From Antitrichia curtipendula (Eukaryota > Streptophyta > Bryopsida > Hypnales > Leucodontaceae), in the NCBI GenBank assembly GCA_951230915.1, contig OX579638.1:1940696-2004695 (forward strand): a DNA stretch of 64,000 bases. The letters are read 5' to 3'. The position numbers and the translations under genes were made by a program. Below the pieces are notes generated by a model. The model did not search any database. It worked only from the letters and a program-made list of their open reading frames with translations, and was not told the DNA's origin. Shown piece after piece: positions 37,938 through 48,747 of the stretch (its first letter is position 1; the number at the start of each line of letters is the position of its first letter).

Positions 37938-40086
37938 TCAGTAAACAAATGTTACGCATTCAAAATTATAACACATTTCCAATACATGACTCACCTCATC
38001 GTAAGAAACGTCCATGCTTGTGAGCTCTTGAGCGCAATTATATGCTTGGTTGTTGCTTGGAATGCGATACTCAGAACCACCCACCAACACATCATCCAGC
38101 GAAAACTCATCATCAAAAAGAGAGAATAAATTTGTCTCTTCCCATGACAACTGCGACTTGGCATTCATCGTCTCACATTCAACCATAGATTGATCGTCAA
38201 TCAATTCCGTGTAAGTAGGAAACAGGCCAAGTGTGTCCAAACTACACGCAGGTTCATCGAGGTGAGCCCAACTCAATTCCTCTTCCTCGGAAATTGAGCT
38301 GCTCAAAAATGATGATGATACGGCGGGTAAACCTTGACATGGCGGGAAGTGACTATGATCTCGATACAATGATAAGTTGCTATGATCTTCACACGAAGAA
38401 ACAAACGAGGGTTGCGAGTGGAATGAAAACTCGTGGTGTTGGGTATCGAGAGATGTTGTAGGCTGAGAATAGATACTAGTCGGATGCGAGGTTACAACAG
38501 AGACGCAATCACTGAGCGTGCTCGGACCAAAGCTGGCTGCGTACTCTTGGACTTTATGCTTGACAAAGAGTGTGACCTCTTTGAACATGGCCTCGTTTTC
38601 AAGGTCGTTCAAATTTAAGTGAGAGGGGATAGTCTCTGCATAGGCGTCCAGATTCAAGCACGGGAAGTTGGGCAGCCTTTTCTTCTTGCACTTGAGAAGC
38701 TTGCGGGCAGCATCCACTGCCCGTGCTGCGCCCACCTCAGTGTCAAAGGTGCCCAGCCATACCTAAGGGAATGTCCATCAAAATTTGGCAAAAAAAACTT
38801 CTGTTAATTGACAAATGCAGGATGAGTGATGAAAGGTTTGGACAAGCTCATTTCTTCCAATTAATTTGCATTGAGGAAAAATTGTATGATAGATCAATAA
38901 GAAAAAAGAAATAATGCTCAACATCAATCAATTATAGAGATGTTTTGCAGGAGTTGCAATTACATATTATGATTTCACTGAAAGTGAAAGTTACTGTGTT
39001 TTAGTTTGAGCAATTTCAGTAGGAGTTCATTTAATGAAATGCAATTGCTACCTTCCGTTTTAAAAAACAAAATGGAAAATCACATGATTGTGTTACCTTC
39101 TTGTCAACAGATTTCCACTCGGCCACTCGAATCTCGGCCACCCACTTGTGGAGGTCAGGCCTGAATCGCACCCCAAAGTGCTTGGAGCTTTCTTTCCCCC
39201 GGGCCTTCTTGCGAGTCGATTGCCCTTTCAAGCTCACAGTCCTGCAAGAAAATGTCAATTTCATATAATGTCAATTTCGTTAAACTGCCGATATTCCACA
39301 AGCCAAAAATTGAGAGACATATCTTCACAAAGATCTACTTTCAGGCCACAAACTATCGCCAATTTAAAAAAATTGACGTTATATCAAAAACTTCGCAGAT
39401 TCAGTTGTTTAGTTCCGTTCAATTTCCTAGTAGTAGTTGACCATCAAAACCGGCATCATACATTTCTCAAGTTTTGATGTCTGCCATACGCTCAATCCTT
39501 TCTAACTTGACCAATTGCGGTTTTCTCATGGTCCCTGATCTACGTAGACCATGAATACAAGGGAAGGGAACTAAGATGCTGATGATGAAACTTCTTCAAA
39601 CAATTGAACAAATTGTCCACAGATGCATGCAATGGCTGCATGTCAGCGAGCAAGATAGATGGTAATCCGGTAATATCATGCGGTAAGCAACACAGAATAC
39701 CAGTACGTCTTGATGGCCAAAATATGTTTGAAATTTGAACAATTGCTAACAGTCCGCAAATGTGAATGCTAAATCAGTCAAACCCACATTTGATCACCTT
39801 CTTCACAAGCTCAATTCTTTACAAAATCTGCACTTCAAATCCAGCTTTCCAGCTCACTCAAACTAACATTATGAAGTTAACCAACAAACCTGTAGACATG
39901 GCCTCTGCCCTGCAAGACATTCGACTCCAGCTTCTTAGAATTGCATCTCTCTTTCTTCACGTCACCCCCCTGGTACCCATTTTTTGACGGGAGAATTTGC
40001 TGAAGCGCCAAAGCTCTGTCGGTCTCCGAGGAACAGTTAGGGTCTGGCATCTTGCGCAAGTTGGAACGTGCTACCAACAAATTCAT
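37938..40086 (-). CDS. AP2/ERF-domain transcription factor
   Basis: DNA-binding regulator of the plant AP2/ERF superfamily, nuclear. Exons (minus): 40086-39890, 39241-39097, 38762-37938; 389 codons including the stop, 388 aa, phases consistent. The N-terminal region is polar. A basic stretch STRKKARGK precedes the single AP2 domain (about 87-150): HFGVRFRPDLHKWVAEIR at the end of exon 2, then VWLGTFDTEVGAARAVDAAR and KKKRLPNFP in exon 3, which is the YRG/RAYD-type layout. The loop between the WVAEIR and WLGTF strands is ~3 residues longer than usual (VAEWKSVDKK). The long C-terminal tail is Ser-rich with acidic patches (SISEEEELSWAHLDEP, SLFDDEFSLDDVLVG), likely an activation region. Start 40086 is the first ATG of exon 1; 40050 (MPDPN) is an alternative. 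Subgroup not assigned. Confidence 0.87.
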
Positions 40087-40502
40087 TCAATGGATCACAA
40101 TTCAAACAGTCCTAGCTTGTGCTAATCCAACTTCATATTGAATGTCGGTACAAGCTCAAGAAGGATTACTAGACAATGGATCCCAAGCTCTAATGCGCAC
40201 GTACACAACGGTGACTACACTCCATTGGGGATTAATTACTCTTGTCTTTTTTTTCCTCTCCGTCCAAAAGTCTGTATGCCAGTACGTACTGTCGGTAGGA
40301 AATTCAGTGTGGCAGACTAAGGACACTTGGTGAGCAAGCAATTCAGTACAAAGGTAATGAGATTGCAGGCCGAGTGGAGCTTCCGTAGTGCAATGAGCTT
40401 TTGTGGACTTTGGGCCTTTTTTTTAATTTATAGAAGGTGTTTTTCTACCCCCAGATTTGGGGTCCACTTGGATGCACCGGCCAGGACCGAATTTGCGCTC
40501 AC

Positions 40503-40629
40503 CGACTGACTTCTGAAACGAGTCTTGGTAACTTAATTTGAGGCTTTGAGGAGGGGAATAACTTAGTTCTAATTTAGTGGATCTGGACCTGGCAACATTT
40601 GAGGGATTTGGAGGCGAATCTGTGCTCAT
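40503..40629 (-). CDS. Possible extra 5' coding exon of the AP2/ERF gene
   Basis: ATG at 40629 opens a frame (MSTDSPPNPSNVARSRSTKL...) ending at a good donor (G|GTGAGC, 40503/40502) in phase 1. An AG in the sequence before exon 1 (TTGGTAG|CACG) would join it in phase to ...ARSNLRKMPDPN. If used, the protein would be longer at its N-terminus and the start at 40086 would not apply. Otherwise this is promoter or 5' UTR. Confidence 0.3.
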
Positions 40630-42142
40630 GAATTCGCCTCACAATTGCCTACAACATCTGGCTTAGATACCACGATTCTCCAGATGAGCTCTCAAGGTGT
40701 CCTTCAGGAGCTCTTCCCAAGAATGTTTGAGTCCAAGTTCTCCGACGTCTCCCTGTCTAAATTAGTGGCTTGCAATTGAAGAACAGAGTCCAATGACCTG
40801 CAGTGGGTTGCTACAACAATATCACCAACTGTTCAAGGTTGCAAGTGGCTTTGTAGAGTTTGTTAACATAATAAATCTGTGGAAGATCATCACAAATCCA
40901 AATGCTTTCAGAAACACTCACTGCAGACGGATTGCGTACAGACACTTTTTCTCATGCCGGAATTGAAGAAGAACAAGAAGATTATTCAGGAGAAGATTAC
41001 CCATGCCCCAAAGTCGTCTTGCAAGTTTGGTTCTACGGTATCTGCAATTATTTCTAGTCTAAAATGTACAACCTCTATTTTATTTATGAGAGCCTAGAGT
41101 CATTGAAAACTTTGGATGCACCAATTTTCAGCTCTTTGAAAATGTGTATTTTATTCATAAAGGAGTCCAAGAAATGCATACTAAAAGAATCATTATTTTT
41201 TGGCTCCCAGGAAGACCTAACCAAAACTTTTCAGGTGTTGATTTGTCATAATTAATGTCTGAGGAGTGTATTTGAGATGACTTAGCAATTATCTGGATTG
41301 AGCAAAACCAATGGGTTTATCTTGTGACGGAATCTCCATTACATTGACCAATTTCAGTTAAAATGGCAGTTTCAGTTCGTGCAACTGCTCTCAGTTTCAA
41401 TCTATAAAATGTAGTACTTACAAACGGAAAAGAAAACACTTACGCATATCATTTTTGGAAACGGATTCATTTTAAAAAACACAATTCTGCATATGATAAT
41501 TGAAATTGCCTTCGTTTTCCATGGTGGCATTCTCCACCCACCAATTTCAATCCACAAATTGCCTAAGCTTGACAAATTCAATCCGATTCATGGCCATTTG
41601 GCTCTCCCTGTTCAATTCCAGCCACACACAGAGAGAGCAGGTATTCCTGAAAATTAACAAAACATTCTACCGACATTAATGAACGGAAATATCTTATCCT
41701 GAGACATTTTCTGAATCTCACGGTGCCCTCATTTGCAACCTAGGTACGTTTACTCTTATCATAATTCATTGAAATCTGTGTTTATGAACTTTAAGTTAGT
41801 CCCTGAGTGTGGGAAATTACAAGCGTAGCGTACTGTACGTTGCATCCCAATATTGAAGCTCTTCTTTTTATTAATGCTGCAGACCAGACAGACAGCTTTT
41901 TGTCTGTACTGTACCCGTTCTCAGACATAGTCCACTCATCGCTCACCACCAAGCTTGGCTGACAAGGGCTCCAGAGTCCAGACAATAGCCTCTGTCCACT
42001 GGAAGTGCACTCCATGTCCTCCTTCAATGCGCACGGCGGTTGGAAAACAAGTGAGGATTGTACAAGACACGAGCAGCATTCTCAGAAGAAAAAACAAACA
42101 AGCTGACTTCAACGTTCACTTGGCCGCATGTGATGGAGACCA
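40630..42142. other. Intergenic DNA with coding-like fragments
   Basis: GC-balanced patches at 40660-41000 and 41580-42140 hold short frames without recognisable domains. 41060-41230 is paralogous to 29060-29200. Probably decayed repeats or gene fragments. Confidence 0.35.
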
Positions 42143-42812
42143 CCCGTTTCCAACCTGTGTCCCGTTCTCGCCAGTGTTTTTTTTTCCGGCGATTTGGTGC
42201 AAAATTGCACCAAAATTTTTGACCTAGCACCAAGCCTATAGGAAATTTTTAGTAAAATTTTGGATGAAATCGCCAAAAACCTTCAAGTTCAAGAAAAATC
42301 TTGGATGAAATCGCCACATTGTGAATGAAAATAGAATTATAGATATGTAGTATCACATTTTCTATACAGCACTTGGATGAATGTTGAAACTTGGAGCACC
42401 ACCATAATATTTAATATCGCCACTTCGCCACTTCATGGAAAATGAAAAAAAAAACACTGGTTCTCGCTTGTTAGGCCACTCTATTCCCGATCGGCTGTAG
42501 AAATGTCCACGAGGTGTACATTGAAAAGCATGCAATAATCACAAACATGTAAATTGTCATCATCACTTACATTGATTTTGTAACTAGCTTGTGGTTGGAA
42601 AATTGTTTTGCTTATGTATTGAGAACGGGACAAAAAAAAATCTTTACGGAAAAAATTCAGGCTAATTTTGTTTTTGAGGGAAAAAAATGTAAGAAATTAT
42701 GAAATCCATCTAAAATCTATTTCCTGTACGTAGAGATTTTTTTCCTTCAACCTTCTCCATGCAATAGATAGGCTAAATTGCTTAAGTGGTCAGAAATGGG
42801 TGATCATCTTGA
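42143..42812. mobile_element. Family M element, copy 3, interrupted by a hAT-like MITE
   Basis: Left ACCACCCGTTTCCAACC and right GTCAGAAATGGGTGATC match the family termini. The body is inverted relative to 18390-18694. Without the inserted MITE and its duplication the length is ~374 bp, close to copy 2. Confidence 0.65.
42172..42459. mobile_element. hAT-like MITE with exact 8-bp target duplication (288 bp)
   Basis: Ends CAGTGTTTTTTTTT and AAAAAAAAAACACTG, flanked by identical GTTCTCGC (42164-42171 and 42460-42467). 8-bp duplications and CAGTG ends are hallmarks of the hAT superfamily. Internally AT-rich with GATGAAATCGCCA repeats. Confidence 0.88.
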
Positions 42813-43570
42813 TGTTGCTACTAAAAAGAGGAGGCTTACAAGTAAATTAATCACATTGTAAATGCGTCCTCTATCTATGAATGACTAAGACCAAGATGAT
42901 CCTTGAAATATATAATACAATCCTTGGTGAATTGGGTAGGGTTAAAGGGACGGTTTATGGACCTTCTATTTTGTTCATTTGTTGCTAGCTATGTTGAACT
43001 CAATATTACGGGTTGTTTCAAAAGAAACAACTTGGTATTATATGTGTTGGGCACATGTTTCTACTTGTAACACTATACTAGCCTTGATGTAACATGTACT
43101 CACCTTAGGGGATTGTAGTCGGATTGCAAGTTTGGCACTTTGGTGGCTACTATTTAAAAATTAAAGTATAAAATTTTTTTTTGTCAATTTTAGAAATATA
43201 TATTTTTAAATTTCAGCATTAAATTTGAAAAATAAAATATATTCGACAACTAACTTACAATATCTTCATTCCATACAAATGAATATTTTAGGATCCATCT
43301 AATTAAGCATGCCACAGATCACTTAACCTAGATTTTCTACCCTAATATGGCTACTCATTCTATGCATGAGTTTCTTGCATAGCTTCAAATGCCACTTATC
43401 CTCTAAATTTCCAAGGTCTTTTTCTCGTCAAAAATTGCTCAAACTTGCTATTTCTAGTATACATAAAGAACCAAAAAAAATTAATGATATTTTCTACATG
43501 TATATAATCATAGAATCTTGCAATTGACTAGTATAAAAATGTATGGAAATAATCGCAAACGGGTTTCTAG
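42813..43570. other. AT-rich DNA with a decayed family A-like stretch
   Basis: 43400-43560 keeps faint family A order (CAAGGTCTTTTTC, TATTTCTAGTAT, TAGTATAAAAATGTATGGA). Nothing coding. Confidence 0.3.
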
Positions 43571-43972
43571 AGAGTAAATTTAGCTTGATTCCCCCAACTT
43601 TTATTAGTTTATAGATTTTTGAAAAATATTATTCTACTATGCCAAAATAAGGTCTAAAATTATATTTTCATTAGATGATTTTCAGCCCCTGCAAAGGGCT
43701 ACGAGTTCCCCAGGGTTCCTAGCCCCTGAAACTACGTCTCAGAAGCTGCCTGACGTGGCACAGAGATTGTTTATTTATTTCATCTTTTTTTTTTTCATTT
43801 TAAGACTAAACTTCTTTTTCTTTTTCTTTTTCTTTTCAAAACAAATAAATTCTAACAACAGCATTCTTTAACGGCCGGGGGAACAACGCCACGAACGGGC
43901 TTAAAACGGCCCTCCCAAACCCCCAAATCTCATCTAATGTGAACAAAATTCTTACGTTTTGACAATGAGTAC
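43571..43972. repeat. Half-copy of palindromic family H, split by a family B insertion
   Basis: 43571-43668 and 43940-43972 together match 31840-31960 (TTCTACTATG, AAAATAAGGT, ACAAAATTCTTACGTTTTGACAATGAG), with element B between them. Confidence 0.55.
43669..43939. mobile_element. Family B MITE, copy 1
   Basis: Ends CATTAGATGAT and ATCTCATCTAATG are inverted repeats. GC-rich outer parts (AGGGCTACGAGTTCCCC, ACGGCCCTCCC) surround a T-rich core with CTTTTT repeats. Copies at 52638-52945 and 58316-58665. Confidence 0.75.
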
Positions 43973-43976
43973 TTAA

Positions 43977-44524
43977 CCCTTTAGGGCCAAGCATGCCAAA
44001 TTTGGTCGTTTTAAATTGAATTTTGGAAATTGGAATACTTTCCTAGCCTCAGTTGCCTATGAGTTGTCAATGAGATGTGAGGGCAAGAAAATTCCACTTC
44101 CAATAAGCCATTGGCCATTAAATTTGGAGCAATAATTATTTGTCTATGGCAATTTGAGTTGGGATTTCTAGAGTTTCAAAATGCATTGTGGAACATGTTT
44201 CTCTATCGAATTTATTTGTGTATAACTAAAGAGAGCATGCCAACTTCACCATACTGTTCATTATAATTTCTTCTATTTTCTACCAAAATTTCATGATAAA
44301 GTGAGTTTTTTTGTAATTACTATAATTTTTCAAAGATAAAAACTCTAAAAATCTTATAAATTTCATTTTTTTTCTAAAAAAATTAAAAAATTAGATCAGA
44401 TAGAAGATATAAATGATTATTTGTGGAAAAATAATAATTTAAATTAAATTATAAAATTTTAATATGCAAATTTGATTCCAAAAGAATTCAAGAGGTTGCT
44501 TGGGGCTCCTTAGGCCCTAAAGGG
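43977..44524. mobile_element. 548-bp TTAA element with CCCTTTAGGGCC ends
   Basis: TTAA at 43973-43976 and 44525-44528. TIR CCCTTTAGGGCCAAG / CTTAGGCCCTAAAGGG. The paralogous sequence near 31950-31970 (ACAATGAG..CAAGCTTT) is continuous across the insertion point, giving an empty-site comparison. Non-coding, AT-rich core. Confidence 0.78.
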
Positions 44525-44528
44525 TTAA

Positions 44529-45245
44529 GCTTTGATCTTCAAGTTATCCCACATCCTTTGAAGCTTCATAACAGACATTGGATTTCACTACTAAAGCACC
44601 CTCTTCTTCCTTTGTTCTCACTAAATGACAATGGAGTATTTTTGTCAATTTGTCATCACAAAATTTCTTGATATGGCACATTTTTTTAATTGATTTAAAT
44701 TGAACTTGCTATCCAAGTACAGTACACCACATGCAACACTCAGTCTAGGGTCTTAGTGCACAATCTTAATCCTTAAGTTTAAGAGAGAAGTAACTCCAAT
44801 CTTGGGCGGGGGGGGGGAGGGGGGGGGTAGCGTAAATTAAGGGTCCATTCACATTGGGTCCCATATGTAGTCACAAGTAGTTGGCTAAATGAGTGATCTT
44901 ATCCCCTAAAGGACATCGTGGTCCTTGTTAGCCAATTGAAATAATCTTTCAATCCACAAGGTCAAAGTTTCTGAAAATTTTCCGAACGTTTCCAACATAG
45001 TCTAGTATAAATTTGTACACTTGAGTTCTAAAAATAAAAAAACAAGCTTTTATTTTTTTTGTTTTCTTCTTGTTGAACTAAAAAGTGCCAATTTTTGTCA
45101 AAATAAATGCCAAGAATGTACTCAATTCCTAAGTAATGTAGCTTCAAATCTAAAGTAAGTACATCCCAAATCAACAAACTAAAAACATGTACCTAAATCC
45201 TACCAATTTAGGCACATCAAATGTACAATACAACAAGATACATAA
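44529..45245. other. Repeat-derived intergenic DNA
   Basis: 44515-44670 is paralogous to 31961-32110. A G-rich run is at 44804-44828. A decayed TTAA-family start (CCCCTAAAGGACATCG) lies near 44903. No gene. Confidence 0.4.
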
Positions 45246-45503
45246 TTAGGGGTAGTCACAGCCCTTTCGAGAAGCAGATGATTCTCGGAGATTAGACGTG
45301 TGCCATGCTGTAAGTATTTTTCCGTGGTTCATGGATCTCTCAACCTTTGAGTTTGGAGAAGTGCTATTATTTTGCTTTGGAAGTAAAGAAATGGGTTGAA
45401 AAATGATTTTCCCTGACAATTTTTCACTCCCGCTTACGTCACTTTCACCTTGCTTGACGCATGTCCTCTTTCTACCTTGCATGCACCACCTGCATGCATT
45501 CAT
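45246..45503 (-). CDS. Unassigned short ORF (85 codons), possibly spurious
   Basis: ATG-started frame in a GC-balanced island; polar peptide with Cys near the start (CRWCMQGRKRTC) and Ser/Asn/Lys-rich remainder. No family recognised and no partner exon found. Could be an exon fragment or chance. Confidence 0.18.
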   Translation of the reverse strand: MNACRWCMQGRKRTCVKQGESDVSGSEKLSGKIIFQPISLLPKQNNSTSPNSKVERSMNHGKILTAWHTSNLRESSASRKGCDYP

Positions 45504-45996
45504 GACAATGGATTAGTCTCAACCTCTGAGAAAACCATGGTGTTCATGTTCAGAAGGGATGTCACAATGCCTTCTTGCTCAATGGCTTCCTAGTGACTCC
45601 TCTTTTCTCTCCCCACGCTTGTATTTTGTGAGACGATTTACTTCTTGGAGGGGCTATGACTAAACCTAATGTTGAGTGGTTTTGGGTGCCCCTTCTTGAT
45701 TTTGGGTCCCACTTCCCACTTCCCATCCCATCCCCATTTGAGTTCCAAGGAAAAGGACTCTTGTATTCCATTTTTGTTTTAAAGATTTCAACAAATGAAA
45801 CGGAATTTCATTGCCAGTAACCAGAAGCTACAACCAGCCCCACTTGTATTCCAATTTCGAAATCCAACCAACCAACCAATCCAACTCCAGTTTTGTTTTT
45901 TTTTCTTCCAGAAAGTTCCCTTTGACAGCTGGCCCTATTGTTGCTGTAGTTGTGGTGGCGTGGATCTCCAGACGAAAAGGAGCTCGGAAAGCGGGC

Positions 45997-46132
45997 ATGG
46001 CAGACACTGTTGAGCATGGTGATCACCATCATCAGGAAATTGAAATCCCTAAACTCAGGCAACTTCCCAGAAACAAGGAACGGGACCTCGTGCTGGTGGC
46101 AACTTCCCGGAAACCAGGAAGTCGTAATATGG
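45997..46132 (+). CDS. Possible orphan exon (MADTVEHGDHHHQ...)
   Basis: ATG in context gggcATGGCAG starts ~45 codons ending at a good donor (ATG|GTAAGG at about 46132). The frame is also open upstream and includes a hydrophobic stretch (TAGPIVAVVVVAW). The peptide is His- and charge-rich and not recognised. Transposon-derived palindromes begin right after it, so a gene may have been disrupted here. Confidence 0.2.
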
Positions 46133-46154
46133 TAAGGTACTACAGTACAGTGAG

Positions 46155-47165
46155 TGGCTGGGATGATTCTTCCACCTCCACTACTTACAGAAAAGTCGGT
46201 CTGGGATGATTTATTTATTTTTCCTGTCCGAGAATCAAAGCAGCTCAGACACATCTGGGGGGCAAAATGGGGGACCCTTAGGACCAAATGGAGGCCCGGG
46301 TGGATTGACCCCCTCGCTCGGTCTTACCAGGGGTGCATGTAAAAAAAAAAAAAACTATTTTGGACCGTTCCAGGTATATTCTTGACTTCGTTCAACAAAT
46401 TTGGGGTCTCTGATCGCAAATATGAATTCAAAATTTGCAAAAAAAGTAATGTGCAAAAAACAGGGTTTGTCCGCAAGGCCGAGTGAGGGGTCAATCCACC
46501 CCGGCCCCAAATGGAGGCCAGGGTGAACTGGTCCCCTCGCTTGTCCTACCAAAGTCCATCCAAGGGAGCATATAAAAAAAAGCCCCCTATTTTGTGCCGT
46601 GTAAAATCTATTTCTTACAGCCCTCTCCCCCCCGACCCCTCCCCCCTCCGTGTGCCGTATAAAATCTATTTTGTGCCGTGTAAAATCTATTTCTGAACCC
46701 CTCCAAACCCCAATGGAGACCGGCTCTTAGTCCTTACAAAAAGAGGGGGTCAAGTGAATTGGCCCCCTCACTCGGACCCTCTCCAAGTCATTGCAAAGGT
46801 GCAAGTAAATAAAAAAATCTCCCTATTTTGTGCTTGATTAATTTACCTTGTGTATCTCTTCTAGTTAATGTGGGGCCTTTGATTGCAAATATGAATTCAA
46901 AATTTCAAAATTGTATGATGCATGGAAAATAATAAAATACAGCGTTTTTTTGAGGGGCTGAGTGAGGAGGGTAGTTTGCCCCGCCCTCTTGTAAGGACTA
47001 ATATTGTTGTGTGATGCCCCTTAATTTGGGGCATTTTGGTCCCCCTAGGGGTCCCCCATTTTGCCCCCAAGATGTATTTGAGCTGCTTTGATTCTCGGAC
47101 TGAAAAAAAAAAATCATCCCAAATCAACTTTCAATAGGTAGGGGAGGTGGAAGAATCATTTTTCC
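46155..47165. mobile_element. GC-rich palindrome cluster (family L) with outer inverted arms
   Basis: Outer arms of ~135 bp (46160-46290: ATGATTCTTCCACCTCC, CCGAGAATCAAAGCAGCTCA, GGGGGCAAAATGGGGGACCC) return inverted at 47035-47160. Inside are two related palindromic units, about 46292-46505 and 46737-46985, with ends like GGTGGATTGACCCCCTCGCT and the inverse GAGTGAGGGGTCAATCCACC. Non-coding. Confidence 0.7.
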
Positions 47166-48743
47166 AAGGGGCCGAGCGAAGGTGGCAATTCATCCTGGCC
47201 CACACAAGGTGGTCCTCTATGACCAAGGTAATCATCCAAATGCTCGGATTATTGAACCAATAGGTGCATTCTTTGTTTTTACATGGAACAATGAAGTGGC
47301 AACTTTTCAACCTCAACATTCTTTGAGGGTTAATCCCTATAGTTCCTTGACTATGTTTTCACCCAAAAACTCTAAAATTGTCATTTCTAATACAAGTACC
47401 AATTAGCATTTGAATTGACAAAAATTATTTTTTGGACTTGCAAAAAAAAGGCCAGATGCACTTCAAAAGGTTACATTTTTATAAAAAAAAACGTCCAAAA
47501 ATAGTGGTGACTCTATGTAGATTAAACTAATTAAATCCACTTTTAGATATCTAAGGAGGGATTACACCATTCTCCAAGGGAGAATGGTTTAGGCTAATTA
47601 CAATATTATCCATTTTGTATTTGCAGCATAAAATTGTGTACTAATGAAACATAGGTTCCTTTTGCATCCTTCAAAAAGATCCTCCTACAGTGAACAAAAT
47701 TGTCTTATTTAGCTCCTCGGCCAACCCCAAGCCTTGAATTAATTGATATGTCCCTCCCAAGCATCTAACAAAGCACAATGCGTTTCCAGCATAGAAAGAA
47801 CATTGCCTCATAACGTTATACATGTTATGAATGTTGAATGAGACATTGTAATTTATTTAAAAAAAATCAAAATTAGATTATATTTAATCAAAACATGAAG
47901 TATTTTTTTATTAATTATTGTGATACAAATTTTGGAGCCCATGTAAAGTGTAACTTTTACAATGTGATAAATCAAATTGATCAATAAATTATCATTTTTA
48001 AAAATCTTTTAGGAGTTAAAAATATGCACTTTCTTTTGTGTAATAAGAGTGGGTTCAAAAAATAAGGTGAGCATGCTAATTGTCTTCACTCTGATGCTTC
48101 AAAAACAAGTAGAATACTCACCTTATTTTAGAAGGCCTTCCTACTCATTCTAAACACTTTGCTTCAATTCTATCAGAAGTTTAGGAAAAGGCTTATAAGA
48201 ATAGTCAAGAATTCTATCAAAACAACTACTATTGGATAATTGAAATTTGGGCCACAACAGATAATATTGTGTTACAATCAAAGCTTTGAGTGACTATATT
48301 AGAGAGAGGCAATGACTCTAATGGAAACTTTTATCTCTTGGATGTAAACCCATTACAAAAACTGACTATTTTAATGCAACAAATAGTGATTAATTTAGGA
48401 AAAGCTTACATCCATTTTAGTAGAGTAGGATAACCATCATGGTTCAATTATGTTGGTTTTGAGGGTTGATGACGCTTGTTGACTATTTTGATAGCACACT
48501 TCAAAAAATAATAATTAATTAGTACTTCTTTGGAAATAAATAATTTTAATTACTATTGCCTGGTCTTATATATGTCTATATCTCAAATAAATAAATAAAT
48601 CATCCATCCACAAGAACGAGGCAACATTTTTTTCTCAATGGATTCATCTACTTTAGTGTTGTCATAAAGCCATTTGATTAAAAATAAGTGTATGCAAGAT
48701 GATCGGTGTGCTAGAAAAATTGCTTAAAATAAAATAATTGGCA
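47166..48743. other. AT-rich intergenic DNA with a family A left-end fragment
   Basis: TTAA at 47330-47333 followed by a degenerate family A start (TCCCTATAG.., AAAACTCTAAAATTGTC) to about 47420. A short hairpin CATTCTCC/GGAGAATG lies near 47570. Nothing else recognised. Confidence 0.4.
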
Positions 48744-48747
48744 TTAA

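Noticed and set aside
45808..46287. 159-codon minus-strand ORF
   Set aside because: No recognisable domain; it crosses the boundary into the palindrome cluster and overlaps the plus-strand exon candidate.
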